64,000 nucleotides of DNA from Janthinobacterium saanense (GTDB taxonomy: Bacteria; Pseudomonadota; Gammaproteobacteria; Burkholderiales; Burkholderiaceae_D): NCBI RefSeq assembly GCF_014200675.1, contig NZ_JACHCI010000022.1:32199-96198 (forward strand). The letters are read 5' to 3'. The position numbers and the translations under genes are program-made. Positions 26,792 through 35,834 of this stretch are shown here, piece by piece. Below the pieces are notes generated by a model. The model was not told the DNA's origin, did no database searches, and worked only from the letters and a program-made list of their open reading frames with translations. Numbering within the stretch: position 1 is the stretch's first letter; each line of letters begins with the position of its first letter.

Positions 26792-29700
26792 ATGAGCTCT
26801 CTTTTCGACTACCAGGTCACTGAACAGCTGCACAGCGGTGCCCGTTCGCTGGTCTGGCGCGCCAGGGGCACCGATGGGGCCGCCTTGATCGTCAAGGTGC
26901 CCAAGCAGCAGTTTCTTTCGTTTCAACAGGTAGCCAGCTTTCAGCGCGAGTACGCCATGGCGCGCCGTTGCAGCCATCCTGGCGTCGTGCAGGCACTGGC
27001 GCTGCAGCGCCATGAGGGACGCTGGGCCATGATCCTGCAAGACAGCGGCGGCCGGGCGCTCGACCAGGTAGTGCGAGAGGGCCTGACTGCGCGCACCGGG
27101 CCGGCGCAACCGGCGCTGGACCTCGATGATTTTTTCGACATTGCGCTGCAGCTGTGCGACGCGCTGGAAGCGGTGCACCGGCAGGGCCTGATCCACAGGG
27201 ACATCAACCCGTCGAACCTGGTCTGGCATGGCGGGCGGCGCCAGCTGCAGCTGATCGATTTCGGCGTCGCCTGCGAACCGCTGCCTGGCAGGCAGGATGC
27301 TGCCGGTGGCTACCCGCTGGAAGGCACGCTGCGCTATATGGCGCCGGAACAAACGGGGCGCATGAACCGGCGGGTCGATTACCGCGCCGATTTTTATGCG
27401 CTCGGCGCCACCTTCTATGCGTTGCTGGCGGGGCAGGCGCCGTTCGAGGCGGACGACGAAATGGAGCTCGTGCATTGCCACCTGGCGCGCAGCCCGGACT
27501 GGTCGCATCCGGCGCTGGCCGACCTGCCAGGTCAATTGCTGCCGATTATCCAGCGCCTGCTGGAAAAAAATCCCGCGCAGCGCTACCAGAGCCTGCAAGG
27601 CTTGCGTGCAGACCTGGCAGCCTGCCGCACCCCCATGACTGTCGGGTGCCGCGCACTGTCCGCGCACGACGGGCGCTTCGTCGTGCCGTCGACCCTGCGC
27701 GGCCGCGACGATGCCGTTGCCAGCCTGCTGGCGGCGTTCGATCGCAGTGCGGCCGGTGCCTGCGAAATGCTGCTGGTGGCCGGTAATTCAGGCATCGGCA
27801 AATCGGCGCTGGTGCGCGAAGTGCAACAGCCGCTTATCGACCGGCGCGCTTATTTTTTGTCCGGAAAAATTGACCAGTTGCAGCGCGAGGTACCGTATGC
27901 GGCGCTGGTGCAAGCCTTCCAGGCCCTGATGCACCAGTTGCTGGGGCAAAGCGCGGAAATGCTGCGCCTATGGGACGGCAAGCTGCGCGAGGCCCTGGGC
28001 AGCGGCTTGGGCGCCATGGTCGAACTGATACCCGAGCTGGCGCTGATCGTGGGTGCCACCGAGCTGGCGCCGGCAGCCACGCCGATCCAGGCTCAGTTGC
28101 GCCTGGACCGCCTGTTTCCCCGTTTCGTCCAGGTATTTGTCGCATCCGGACAGCCGCTGGTGCTGTTTCTCGACGATTTGCAATGGGCCGATGGCGCGAC
28201 ACTGCGGATGCTCGAACTGCTGATGCTCTCGTGCGCTTCCGGCGATGCGTGCAAGGGCAGTGGCCTGCTGCTGATCGGCGCCTACCGCGACCACGAGGTT
28301 GGCGACGCGCATCCGCTGGCCGCGCTGCGCAACAAATTGCTTGGCTGCCGCGCGCGCGTGACGACGCTGGCCCTGCGCGAGCTGACCGAGGTGCAGGTGG
28401 GGCAGGTGGTGGCGGCCGCCGTGCGCGTGGCCGTGGACGACTGCGCTGCGCTGACCCGCATCTGCTACCAGAAGACGGCCGGCAACCCCTTTTTCCTCAG
28501 GCAGTTTCTCGCTGGGCTCAGCGATGACGGCCATCTGCGCTACCGGGCAGCGGACGATTGCTGGGACTGGGACCTGGCGGCGATCGAGCAGGCCAGGTAT
28601 ACCGACAACCTGGTCGAGGCGCTGCTGGAAAGAATCCGCCGCCTGCCCACGGCCACTCAGCAGTTGCTGCAACTGGCGGCGTCGAGCGGCAACTGCTTTA
28701 CGCTAGGCACGCTGGCGCTGGCCATGGATCGCCCGCCCGCCCATGCGCTGCAAGACCTGGCGCCGGCGCTGGACGCCGGCCTGATCCAGCCGCTGGCCAG
28801 GCGCGACGGCATGCCTGGCGACGGCGCCGTAGACCTGGACAGCGGCTATCGTTTCCTGCACGACCGGGTGCAGCAGGCCGCCTACCTGGCGGCAGACGAG
28901 CAGGCGCGGGCGGCCAGCCATTTGCTGCTAGGCCGTCTGCTGCTGGCGCAAACAGGCGGGCAGGAGCGCGACGGCAGGCTGTTCGACATCGTCGAGCAGC
29001 TCAACGCCGGCCGCGCGCTGCTCGCCGACGCGGGCGAGCGCCTGCAGCTGGCCGGACTGAACCTGCAGGCGGGCGAAAAGGCGCGGCGCTGCGCGGCCTT
29101 CCAGACCATGCTGGTTCACATGCGCACCGGGCTCGAACTGCTGCCGGACGATGCCTGGCGCAGCGCGGCCGGGCTGTGGCTCGACCTGCAGCTCGGCGTG
29201 GCCGAGGCGAGCTACCTGTGCGGCCAGTTCGATGCCTCCGAAGCGATCTACTGCCTGGTGCGCGCCCGCGTCCGCACGCCGCTGGAGCAGGTGCGCTGCA
29301 TCGCTATACAGGCGCACCAGTATCAATTGCAGGGACGCCTGCCGGACGCCATCGCCGTGCAGCGCGCAGCGCTGGCGCAACTGGGCATGGACATTCCGCA
29401 CGAGGTGGCGCAGCTGAAAGCACGCTTCGACGAACTGCGCGTCGGGCTCGGGCGCTTGCCGGGCGCCCGTGAACCCGCCGTCCTGCTGGCGGCCGGCGAC
29501 ATGACCGATGCCGCCGCCCTGGCGGCCATGCAGATGATGCATGGCCTGTGGATGTCCAGCTACTACGCGGGCCAGCAGGATCTCAGCGCCCTGATGGTGG
29601 TGTCGATGACGCGTATGTCCATGCAGGGCGGCAGCAGCGATTTCAGCGCCATTGCCTATGTCGGTTATGCGTTGATTGTTGCGCTGTATGACGGCGATGC

Positions 29701-31837
29701 GGTGCGCGGCTATGCCGTGGGCGCGATGGCGCTGCTGCTGGCCAGGCGCCGCAGCAATCTGCAGGCGCGCACGCAGGCGGGCCTGATGTTTGCCGCGCTG
29801 ACCAGCCACTGGACGCAGCCGCTGCGCCACTCCGACGCCCTGTACCAGGAGGCCATGGGCTGGGCGCTGGAAATCGGCGATTTTGTCCAGGTCGGCCTGG
29901 TGGCGGCGGTGCGCGCGACCGAGCGGCTGATCCTGGGTGACCATTTGCCGCAGTTGCTGCTCGATATCGAGCAAGACATGGCGCTGATGCGGGCCAACGG
30001 CCAGCAGGCCATGGCCGACTGCTGCGTCGCCGGCGCCGTGGCGCCGATCAAATCCCTGATGGGGCTGTTGCCGCAGCGCGGCAGCTACGACCATGCCTCG
30101 TTCAGCGAGGCCGGCTTTCTGGAACAGTATGGCCATTCGCAGCTGTACCGTGCCTATTTCCTGCAAGGGAAGATACGTGACGCCTACCTGTTCGATACTG
30201 CCGACGCCGAGCAGCTGGCCGCGCAGCTGCTCCTGGTCACCGGCATCATGCGCGGCCAGGCCAAGGTGGTCGAGTCGAGCTTCTATGCCGCGCTGATCTG
30301 GGTCCGCGCCTTGCGGCGCGACCGCGGGCGCGCCGACGCCGCTGCCCTGCTGGAGAAAATCGACGCGCTGCACGGCAGCCTTGTCGCCTGGGCCGTGCAA
30401 GGTTCGGACCACAGTGTCGCCAGGCACCTGCTGGTGCAGGCGGAGATGGCGCGCTACCGCAGCGAACTGCAGGTGGCCACGCGCTGCTACCAGCAGGCGA
30501 TCGATGCGGCCGGCCTGGCTGGTTACGTGAATCTGCAGGCGCTGGGCAATGAGCTGTGCGGCCAATGCTGGCTCGAACAGCAGCAGCCGCGCGTGGCGGC
30601 TGTGTTCATCGGCGACGCGATTGCCTATTACGAGCAGTGGGGCGCGCAGGGCAAAGTGGCGCAACTGCGCGCGCGCCATGCTGCGCCGCCGTCCAGGGCG
30701 TCGGCGCACGCCAGCGTGCGGATGGATGGCGGCGCTGCGCTCGACATGATGTCGCTGATGAAGGCGGCTACCATCCTGTCGAATGAAACAGGCCTGCGCA
30801 AGGTGCTGGCGCGCCTGATTGCCATCGTCTGCGAAAACGCCGGCGCCCAGGTGGCGCGCCTGCTCCTGCTGACCGATGGCGCCTACCATGTGGAGGCCGA
30901 GACCGACGGCGACGCCGTCACCGTGCTGCAATCGCGCCGGGTCGACCTCGATGCGGCCAGTGATCCGCAGTTCCCGTTGTCGCTGCTGCGCTACCTGGTC
31001 CGCACGGGCGCCGAAGTGATCGAGGACAGCGTCACGGGCCTGTCACGCTTTGCCGCCGATCCTTACCTGCAGCACCATGCGCGGGCCGTGATGTGCCTGC
31101 CGATCCGGCACGGCGGCCAGATTGACGGTATCCTCTACTTCGAGAACCGGCTGGCCGATGCGCCGTTTACGCAGGAGCGCGTGACCTTCCTGCGCATGCT
31201 GGGCGCCCAGGCCATGATCTCGATCGCCAGCGCCAGGCTGCACGACAACCTCGAACGGCGCGTTGCCGAGCGTACGGCGCAGCTGGAGGACGCCAACCGC
31301 AGGCTGGCGGCCCTGTCGATGACGGATGGCCTGACGGGCCTGGCTAACCGGCGCCATTTCGACGAGGTGCTGCGGCGCGAGCAGACGCGTTCGGCGCGCG
31401 CGGGGCAGCCGCTCTCGCTGATCATGCTCGATGTCGATCATTTCAAGCGATACAACGACCACTACGGGCATCAGGCTGGCGACGCATGCCTGATCCGCGT
31501 TGCGCATGCGCTGCGCGATGGCATGCGGCGCGCCGGTGACCTGGTGGCCCGTTACGGCGGCGAAGAATTTTCAATCGTGCTGCCCGACACCGATGCGCGG
31601 GAGGCCTTGCAGATCGGCACGGCGTTGCGCTGCGCAATCGAGGAGCTGGGCATCGTGCATGCCGGCGCGCCGGCGTGCAAGGTCACCATCAGCATCGGCG
31701 TTGCAGTCCAGCCGGCGCCGGGCGCCGCCAGCGCTGCCAGCGCTGATACCCTGCTGCGCTTGGCCGACGCCGCGCTGTATGGCGCCAAGGATGCGGGACG
31801 CAATCGCGTGGTAGTGCGCGCGCTGCCGCCAGCCTGA
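26792..31837 (+). CDS. Giant Ser/Thr kinase-AAA ATPase-GAF-GGDEF signalling protein
   Basis: A 1681-residue cytoplasmic protein. Domains in order: a complete Ser/Thr kinase-like domain (about 5-290; IVKVPK lysine, HRDINPSN with Asp137, DFG Asp156, MAPEQ); a large AAA/STAND-type ATPase (Walker A GNSGIGKS at 331-338, Walker B LFLDDLQWAD at about 459-468); a long helical-repeat region (about 700-1300); GAF (about 1320-1475); a coiled coil (about 1480-1508); and a GGDEF domain with GGEEF at 1589-1593 and the inhibitory RxxD at 1580-1583. It should make cyclic di-GMP under product inhibition. The start at 26792 begins the kinase fold; no clear ribosome binding site. Family members usually end in a histidine kinase instead. 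Confidence 0.9.
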   Translation: MSSLFDYQVTEQLHSGARSLVWRARGTDGAALIVKVPKQQFLSFQQVASFQREYAMARRCSHPGVVQALALQRHEGRWAMILQDSGGRALDQVVREGLTARTGPAQPALDLDDFFDIALQLCDALEAVHRQGLIHRDINPSNLVWHGGRRQLQLIDFGVACEPLPGRQDAAGGYPLEGTLRYMAPEQTGRMNRRVDYRADFYALGATFYALLAGQAPFEADDEMELVHCHLARSPDWSHPALADLPGQLLPIIQRLLEKNPAQRYQSLQGLRADLAACRTPMTVGCRALSAHDGRFVVPSTLRGRDDAVASLLAAFDRSAAGACEMLLVAGNSGIGKSALVREVQQPLIDRRAYFLSGKIDQLQREVPYAALVQAFQALMHQLLGQSAEMLRLWDGKLREALGSGLGAMVELIPELALIVGATELAPAATPIQAQLRLDRLFPRFVQVFVASGQPLVLFLDDLQWADGATLRMLELLMLSCASGDACKGSGLLLIGAYRDHEVGDAHPLAALRNKLLGCRARVTTLALRELTEVQVGQVVAAAVRVAVDDCAALTRICYQKTAGNPFFLRQFLAGLSDDGHLRYRAADDCWDWDLAAIEQARYTDNLVEALLERIRRLPTATQQLLQLAASSGNCFTLGTLALAMDRPPAHALQDLAPALDAGLIQPLARRDGMPGDGAVDLDSGYRFLHDRVQQAAYLAADEQARAASHLLLGRLLLAQTGGQERDGRLFDIVEQLNAGRALLADAGERLQLAGLNLQAGEKARRCAAFQTMLVHMRTGLELLPDDAWRSAAGLWLDLQLGVAEASYLCGQFDASEAIYCLVRARVRTPLEQVRCIAIQAHQYQLQGRLPDAIAVQRAALAQLGMDIPHEVAQLKARFDELRVGLGRLPGAREPAVLLAAGDMTDAAALAAMQMMHGLWMSSYYAGQQDLSALMVVSMTRMSMQGGSSDFSAIAYVGYALIVALYDGDAVRGYAVGAMALLLARRRSNLQARTQAGLMFAALTSHWTQPLRHSDALYQEAMGWALEIGDFVQVGLVAAVRATERLILGDHLPQLLLDIEQDMALMRANGQQAMADCCVAGAVAPIKSLMGLLPQRGSYDHASFSEAGFLEQYGHSQLYRAYFLQGKIRDAYLFDTADAEQLAAQLLLVTGIMRGQAKVVESSFYAALIWVRALRRDRGRADAAALLEKIDALHGSLVAWAVQGSDHSVARHLLVQAEMARYRSELQVATRCYQQAIDAAGLAGYVNLQALGNELCGQCWLEQQQPRVAAVFIGDAIAYYEQWGAQGKVAQLRARHAAPPSRASAHASVRMDGGAALDMMSLMKAATILSNETGLRKVLARLIAIVCENAGAQVARLLLLTDGAYHVEAETDGDAVTVLQSRRVDLDAASDPQFPLSLLRYLVRTGAEVIEDSVTGLSRFAADPYLQHHARAVMCLPIRHGGQIDGILYFENRLADAPFTQERVTFLRMLGAQAMISIASARLHDNLERRVAERTAQLEDANRRLAALSMTDGLTGLANRRHFDEVLRREQTRSARAGQPLSLIMLDVDHFKRYNDHYGHQAGDACLIRVAHALRDGMRRAGDLVARYGGEEFSIVLPDTDAREALQIGTALRCAIEELGIVHAGAPACKVTISIGVAVQPAPGAASAASADTLLRLADAALYGAKDAGRNRVVVRALPPA

Positions 31838-31856
31838 GCACGCGTAGTGTTGCCGT

Positions 31857-32471
31857 TCAGCCCGCTGTGCCAGGATGGGATAATTGCGCCAGGTGCCGTT
31901 CGATGGCAAACACATGCGGGTCAGTCTTGCCCAGTTCGCGCAGGGCACGGGCCAGGTGCAGCAGGTATTCGCTGTTCGGGCCGCTGGGACCGGCCGCGCG
32001 GGCGATCTGGCGGGCGATGTCCAGTTCGGAGGCTGCGCCCAGAAAGGCCGCGTTTTCTTCGTTGGCGATGTAGACCAGGCCTTCGGTGCTGCTGCCGTCG
32101 TCAAAGGTGATGGCAGCCGACAGGCGCAGATAGCCGTTTTTTTCGCGATGGTCGAGGTGGGCAAAGACTTCGGGCGTGATCAGATACGCCATGCCGTCGC
32201 ACACGGCGCCTGCCTGCGGCACGATGGTGGCGACCCGGCCCGGCGCCATAGGCGTGCCACGGTGGTCATGCGAACCTTGCCAGAAGCGCCGGGTCCAACC
32301 CGTGATGCTGGCGGGCCGGCGTTCGATATAGGGGAAGTCGGCCTTGTAGATCAGCGAGCCGTAGCCGAACAACCACACTTGCGCATGGCCGTCGAATTTG
32401 TTCATGCGCTGGTTGATGGCGATGGTGGCGGCGTCGATGTCGGATAAGGAGTCAGGGGCAGGCTGGGTCAT
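31857..32471 (-). CDS. ChaC-like gamma-glutamylcyclotransferase
   Basis: Degrades glutathione (or gamma-glutamyl peptides) to 5-oxoproline and Cys-Gly. The 204-residue protein has the substrate-binding loop VWLFGYGSLIY near residue 32 and the expected catalytic Glu in the DHREKNGY stretch. A longer open frame to 32546 exists, but the extra 25 residues overlap the lysR stop and look non-coding, so the ATG at 32471 was chosen. It converges on the kinase-GGDEF gene with 19 bases between stops. It is probably transcribed alone or with the upstream lysR. Confidence 0.88.
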   Translation of the reverse strand: MTQPAPDSLSDIDAATIAINQRMNKFDGHAQVWLFGYGSLIYKADFPYIERRPASITGWTRRFWQGSHDHRGTPMAPGRVATIVPQAGAVCDGMAYLITPEVFAHLDHREKNGYLRLSAAITFDDGSSTEGLVYIANEENAAFLGAASELDIARQIARAAGPSGPNSEYLLHLARALRELGKTDPHVFAIERHLAQLSHPGTAG

Positions 32472-32508
32472 GGCGGGTCTGCTGATGGCTGGAATCGTGA
32501 ATGGGCCA

Positions 32509-33432
32509 TTATAGAAGGCTGGCAAGTTTCTGTTCTGTTCGCGCACCGCTGAGATTCCACTCGTGCGTTTCCACGAACTGGAATAGAAAGGCGATAAAAC
32601 TCTCGGCCGCCGGCGACAGTGACCTGCCTGTCCTGGTATAGACGAAAAAGCGCCGCGTCAGTTCCGGTTCGTGCAAGGCGCGCATCTGCAGCCGGTACAG
32701 CTTGACCATCGGTTCGGCATACGGCAGGCAGACGGTCACGCCCAGCCCGGCGCTGACCATGGCCAGCGCCGTGGTCATGAAGGTGACTTCGTTATGCGGT
32801 TTGAGGGAGACATCGCGCAGCAAGCGTTCCGTGAACTGGCCTTGCAGCGAAATAAACGGATGGTCTTTCAGGTCGGCCCAGGTTACCCGCTCCTTGTGAT
32901 GCAGCGGGTGCTGTTCGGGAAACACCAGCACGAAAGGCATTTCAAACAAGGGTTGGGCGGCAATTTCCGCCGTAGCATCGCGCTCGGGCCCGATGCCGAG
33001 ATCGACTTCGCCGCTGAAGACGCGGCCAGACACGTTTTCCACCGGGCAATCCACCAGACGCAGCTGCACCTCGGGGTGAAGCTCGCGGTAGGCGGCGATC
33101 ACTTCGGGCAGCAAGGTGCATGACATCATTTGCGGCGCGGCAATGCGCACCAAACCAGTCTTCAAGGCCTTGCGCTGGGCGATGCCGGCCATGGCGCCGT
33201 CCAGGTCTTCGATCATCTTTTCAAACAGCGGATACAGTTCGCGGCCCAGGTCCGATAGTTGCACCTTGCGCGTGCTGCGCTCGACCACGCGCAGGCCGAG
33301 CACGCTTTCGAGTTCCTTGATCAAGCCGCTCAAGGCGGACTGCGTGACGTGCAGGTAATCGGCCGCCAGCGTAAAGCTGCCGGTCTTGGCCAGCGCCACG
33401 AGGGCGCGCATCTGGCGTAAACTTGGACTCAT
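32509..33432 (-). CDS. LysR-family regulator, divergent from the aromatic catabolic operon
   Basis: The 307-residue protein has an N-terminal winged helix-turn-helix (MRALVALAKTGSFTLAADYL, HVTQSALSGLIKELE) and a LysR substrate-binding domain. The open frame continues upstream to 34047 over the VOC gene; the conserved N-terminus MSPSLRQMRAL fixes the start at 33432. It is transcribed away from the VOC-fahA-maiA operon with a 99-bp gap, the usual arrangement for a LysR activator of that operon. The effector is probably a pathway intermediate (inference). Confidence 0.92.
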   Translation of the reverse strand: MSPSLRQMRALVALAKTGSFTLAADYLHVTQSALSGLIKELESVLGLRVVERSTRKVQLSDLGRELYPLFEKMIEDLDGAMAGIAQRKALKTGLVRIAAPQMMSCTLLPEVIAAYRELHPEVQLRLVDCPVENVSGRVFSGEVDLGIGPERDATAEIAAQPLFEMPFVLVFPEQHPLHHKERVTWADLKDHPFISLQGQFTERLLRDVSLKPHNEVTFMTTALAMVSAGLGVTVCLPYAEPMVKLYRLQMRALHEPELTRRFFVYTRTGRSLSPAAESFIAFLFQFVETHEWNLSGARTEQKLASLL

Positions 33433-33475
33433 CAGGAAATCCGATAAATGAATGGATAAATATTGTTTGTATGAT

Positions 33476-33485
33476 AGTTCGAACT
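33476..33485. promoter_or_regulatory. Palindrome in the lysR/VOC intergenic region
   Basis: AGTTCGAACT is a perfect 10-bp palindrome in the 99-bp gap between the divergent genes, 47 bases before the VOC start codon. It is a candidate LysR contact site. A clear T-N11-A motif was not resolved. Confidence 0.3.
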
Positions 33486-33531
33486 GACTTCTAATGCTGG
33501 GAAAACGGCACTGACACATCGGAGACAGCAT

Positions 33532-34059
33532 ATGAACATCAAGCAAATCCATCACGTGGCCTATCGCTGCATCGATGCCAAAAAAACCGTCGATTGGTAC
33601 GTCAAGCACCTGAACATGCATTTCGTGCTGGCAATCGCCGAAGACCGGGTGCCATCGACCAAGGCGCCGGACCCCTATATGCACGTCTTCCTCGATGCGG
33701 GCCACGGCAATGTGCTGGCCTTCTTTGAATTGCCGACCCAGCCAGCGATGGACCGCGACCGCAACACGCCCGCCTGGGTGCAGCACCTGGCGCTGGAAGT
33801 GGGCAGCATGGAAGAATTGCTGGCCGCCAAGGAGCGCCTGGTGGCCGCCGGCATCGATGTGCTGGGCCCCGTCAATCACACCATCTTCCAGTCTATCTAT
33901 TTCTTTGACCCCAATGGCCACCGTTTGGAACTGGCGGCCAATGTAGGCACGCCGGAAATGATGGCCAAACTGGACGCCGTCAAATGGGAGATGCTGGAAG
34001 AATGGTCGCAAACGCGCCGGGCGCCTAAGCATGCGGCATGGATGCATGCGCCCACATAA
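33532..34059 (+). CDS. VOC-family (glyoxalase/dioxygenase fold) protein
   Basis: The 175-residue protein has one VOC module pair: IHHVAYRC near the N-terminus and VQHLALEV near residue 84 supply His ligands, and NGHRLELAAN near residue 125 supplies the Glu. It resembles hydroxyphenylpyruvate dioxygenase-like and glyoxalase I-like proteins but is too short for full-length HPPD (about 350 residues). First gene of an operon with fumarylacetoacetase and maleylacetoacetate isomerase, so a role in an aromatic ring-cleavage route is likely. Its reaction is not known. Confidence 0.82.
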   Translation: MNIKQIHHVAYRCIDAKKTVDWYVKHLNMHFVLAIAEDRVPSTKAPDPYMHVFLDAGHGNVLAFFELPTQPAMDRDRNTPAWVQHLALEVGSMEELLAAKERLVAAGIDVLGPVNHTIFQSIYFFDPNGHRLELAANVGTPEMMAKLDAVKWEMLEEWSQTRRAPKHAAWMHAPT

Positions 34060-34085
34060 TTAGTCATTGAAAAACAAGGAATGCC

Positions 34086-35108
34086 ATGAAACTCGCCACC
34101 CTGAAAAACGGCCGCCGCGATGGCGCCCTGATCGTCGTCAGCCGCGACCTGCGCCACTATATGAGTGCGGCTGCCATTGCGCCCACCCTGCAAGCGGCCC
34201 TTGATGACTGGGAAGCCATCGCGCCCCGGCTGGAGCAAGTCTACGCAGCCCTGAACGCCGGCCAAGAGCCGCACGCCCAGCCTTTTGACGCCAGCCTGTG
34301 CCATTCACCGTTGCCGCGCGCCTATCAATGGGCCGACGGCTCGGCTTATATCAACCATGTGGAACTGGTGCGCAAGGCGCGCAATGCGGAAGTGCCGGCC
34401 TCGTTCTACACCGATCCGCTGATGTACCAGGGCGGCTCGGACAGTTTTGTCGGTCCGCGCGACCCCATCTTTGCCTTGTCGGAAGAGTGGGGCATCGACC
34501 TGGAAGCGGAAGTGGCGGTGATCACGGGCGACGTGGCCATGGGGGCAGACGTCGCGACGGCGGCCAAGTCCATCCGCCTGTTGATGCTGGTCAATGACGT
34601 TTCCTTGCGCAATCTGATCCCCGGCGAACTGGCCAAGGGTTTTGGTTTCTTCCAGTCCAAACCGGCCAGCGCCTTTTCTCCGGTCGCCGTCACGCCCGAC
34701 GAGTTGGGCGCTGAGTGGATGGACAGCAAGCTGCATCTGCCGCTGCTGGTAGACTTGAACGACCAGCCGTTCGGCAAGCCGAATGCGGGCGAGGATATGA
34801 CCTTCAGCTTTGCGCAACTGGTCGCCCACGCCGCCAAAACGCGTGAACTGGGCGCCGGCACCATCATCGGCTCGGGCACGGTGTCGAACAAGCAGGGCGG
34901 CCTGTTCGGTTCCAGCATCGCCCATGGCGGCGTCGGTTATTGCTGCCTGGCCGAAGTGCGCATGTATGAAACCATCGAACACGGCGCGCCAAAAACGGGC
35001 TTTTTGCAATTCGGCGATACGGTGCGTATACAGATGCGCGATAGTGCGGGCGCCAGCATCTTTGGCAGCATCGAGCAAACCGTGGTCCGGTACGCTGGCC
35101 GCAACTGA
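34086..35108 (+). CDS. Fumarylacetoacetate hydrolase family protein
   Basis: Hydrolyses fumarylacetoacetate or fumarylpyruvate to fumarate plus acetoacetate or pyruvate. The 340-residue protein has the FAH core with the metal-binding acids in WGIDLEAEVAVITGDV (about residue 137), MLVNDVSLRNLIP (about 168) and the closing GSGTVSNKQ...GYCCLAEVR. AAGGA precedes the ATG. It sits between the VOC gene and maiA. Together with maiA it would finish homogentisate or gentisate breakdown, although no ring-cleaving dioxygenase of either type lies in the window. Confidence 0.88.
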   Translation: MKLATLKNGRRDGALIVVSRDLRHYMSAAAIAPTLQAALDDWEAIAPRLEQVYAALNAGQEPHAQPFDASLCHSPLPRAYQWADGSAYINHVELVRKARNAEVPASFYTDPLMYQGGSDSFVGPRDPIFALSEEWGIDLEAEVAVITGDVAMGADVATAAKSIRLLMLVNDVSLRNLIPGELAKGFGFFQSKPASAFSPVAVTPDELGAEWMDSKLHLPLLVDLNDQPFGKPNAGEDMTFSFAQLVAHAAKTRELGAGTIIGSGTVSNKQGGLFGSSIAHGGVGYCCLAEVRMYETIEHGAPKTGFLQFGDTVRIQMRDSAGASIFGSIEQTVVRYAGRN

Positions 35109-35120
35109 CAGGAGGCTGCC

Positions 35121-35765
35121 ATGAAGCTGTACACCTACTTTCGCAGTTCGGCCTCCTATCGTTTGCGCATCGCCTTAAATTTGAAGGGCGTCGCTTACGA
35201 CAGCATCCCCGTGCATCTGTTGCGCAATGGCGGCGAACAGTTGCAACAAGCTTACCGCGACATCAATCCAGCGGCGCTGGTGCCCTCGCTCGATGTTGAC
35301 GGTGTCATCCTGACGCAGTCGCTGGCCATCATGGAATACCTGGACGAAACACATCCGGGTACGCCGCTGCTGCCATCCGATGCGCTGGGGCGCGTCACAG
35401 TACGGGCGCTGGCCATGCTGATTGCCGGCGACACCCATCCGCTGACCAATTTGCGCGTCCTGACATATCTCAAGCGCGAGCTGGGCCTGTCCGAAGAGGT
35501 GAAGCTGGAGTGGTATCGCCACTGGATGCGCGAAGGGCTGGCCAGCGTGGAAGCGTTGCTGGCACGCGAAGCTGGAAATGGCATATTCTGTCATGGCAAT
35601 GCGGCTACGATCGCCGACTGCTGCCTGGTGCCGCTGGTGTACAACGCCGAGCGCTTCGAGATCGACATGGGCCCGTATCCAAGCGTGGTGCGCATCGCTG
35701 CCCATTGCAACAGCTTGCCAGCCTTTGCCGCCGCCCACCCATCGCAGCAGCCCGACGCTGAATAG
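35121..35765 (+). CDS. maiA: Maleylacetoacetate isomerase (zeta-class GST)
   Basis: Glutathione-dependent cis-trans isomerase that turns maleylacetoacetate (or maleylpyruvate) into the fumaryl form used by the upstream FAH protein. The 214-residue protein has the zeta-GST active-site motif RSSASYRLRIALNLKG at residues 8-23 and PSLDVDGVILTQSLAIMEYL near residue 55. AGGAGG precedes the ATG, 12 bases after the FAH stop. Third and last gene of the operon. Use in homogentisate versus gentisate breakdown is undecided. Confidence 0.92.
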   Translation: MKLYTYFRSSASYRLRIALNLKGVAYDSIPVHLLRNGGEQLQQAYRDINPAALVPSLDVDGVILTQSLAIMEYLDETHPGTPLLPSDALGRVTVRALAMLIAGDTHPLTNLRVLTYLKRELGLSEEVKLEWYRHWMREGLASVEALLAREAGNGIFCHGNAATIADCCLVPLVYNAERFEIDMGPYPSVVRIAAHCNSLPAFAAAHPSQQPDAE

Positions 35766-35834
35766 GGAGCAAAAACCGCTGTCATGGTGCGCTACAATCT
35801 GCGCCTGCCCAACTACCGCCTTGCCGCGAGCACC

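Noticed and set aside
28928..30931. 667-residue minus-strand open frame opposite the kinase-GGDEF gene
   Set aside because: It shows the His/Gln/Arg-rich composition of antisense frames in GC-rich genes and has no recognisable domain.
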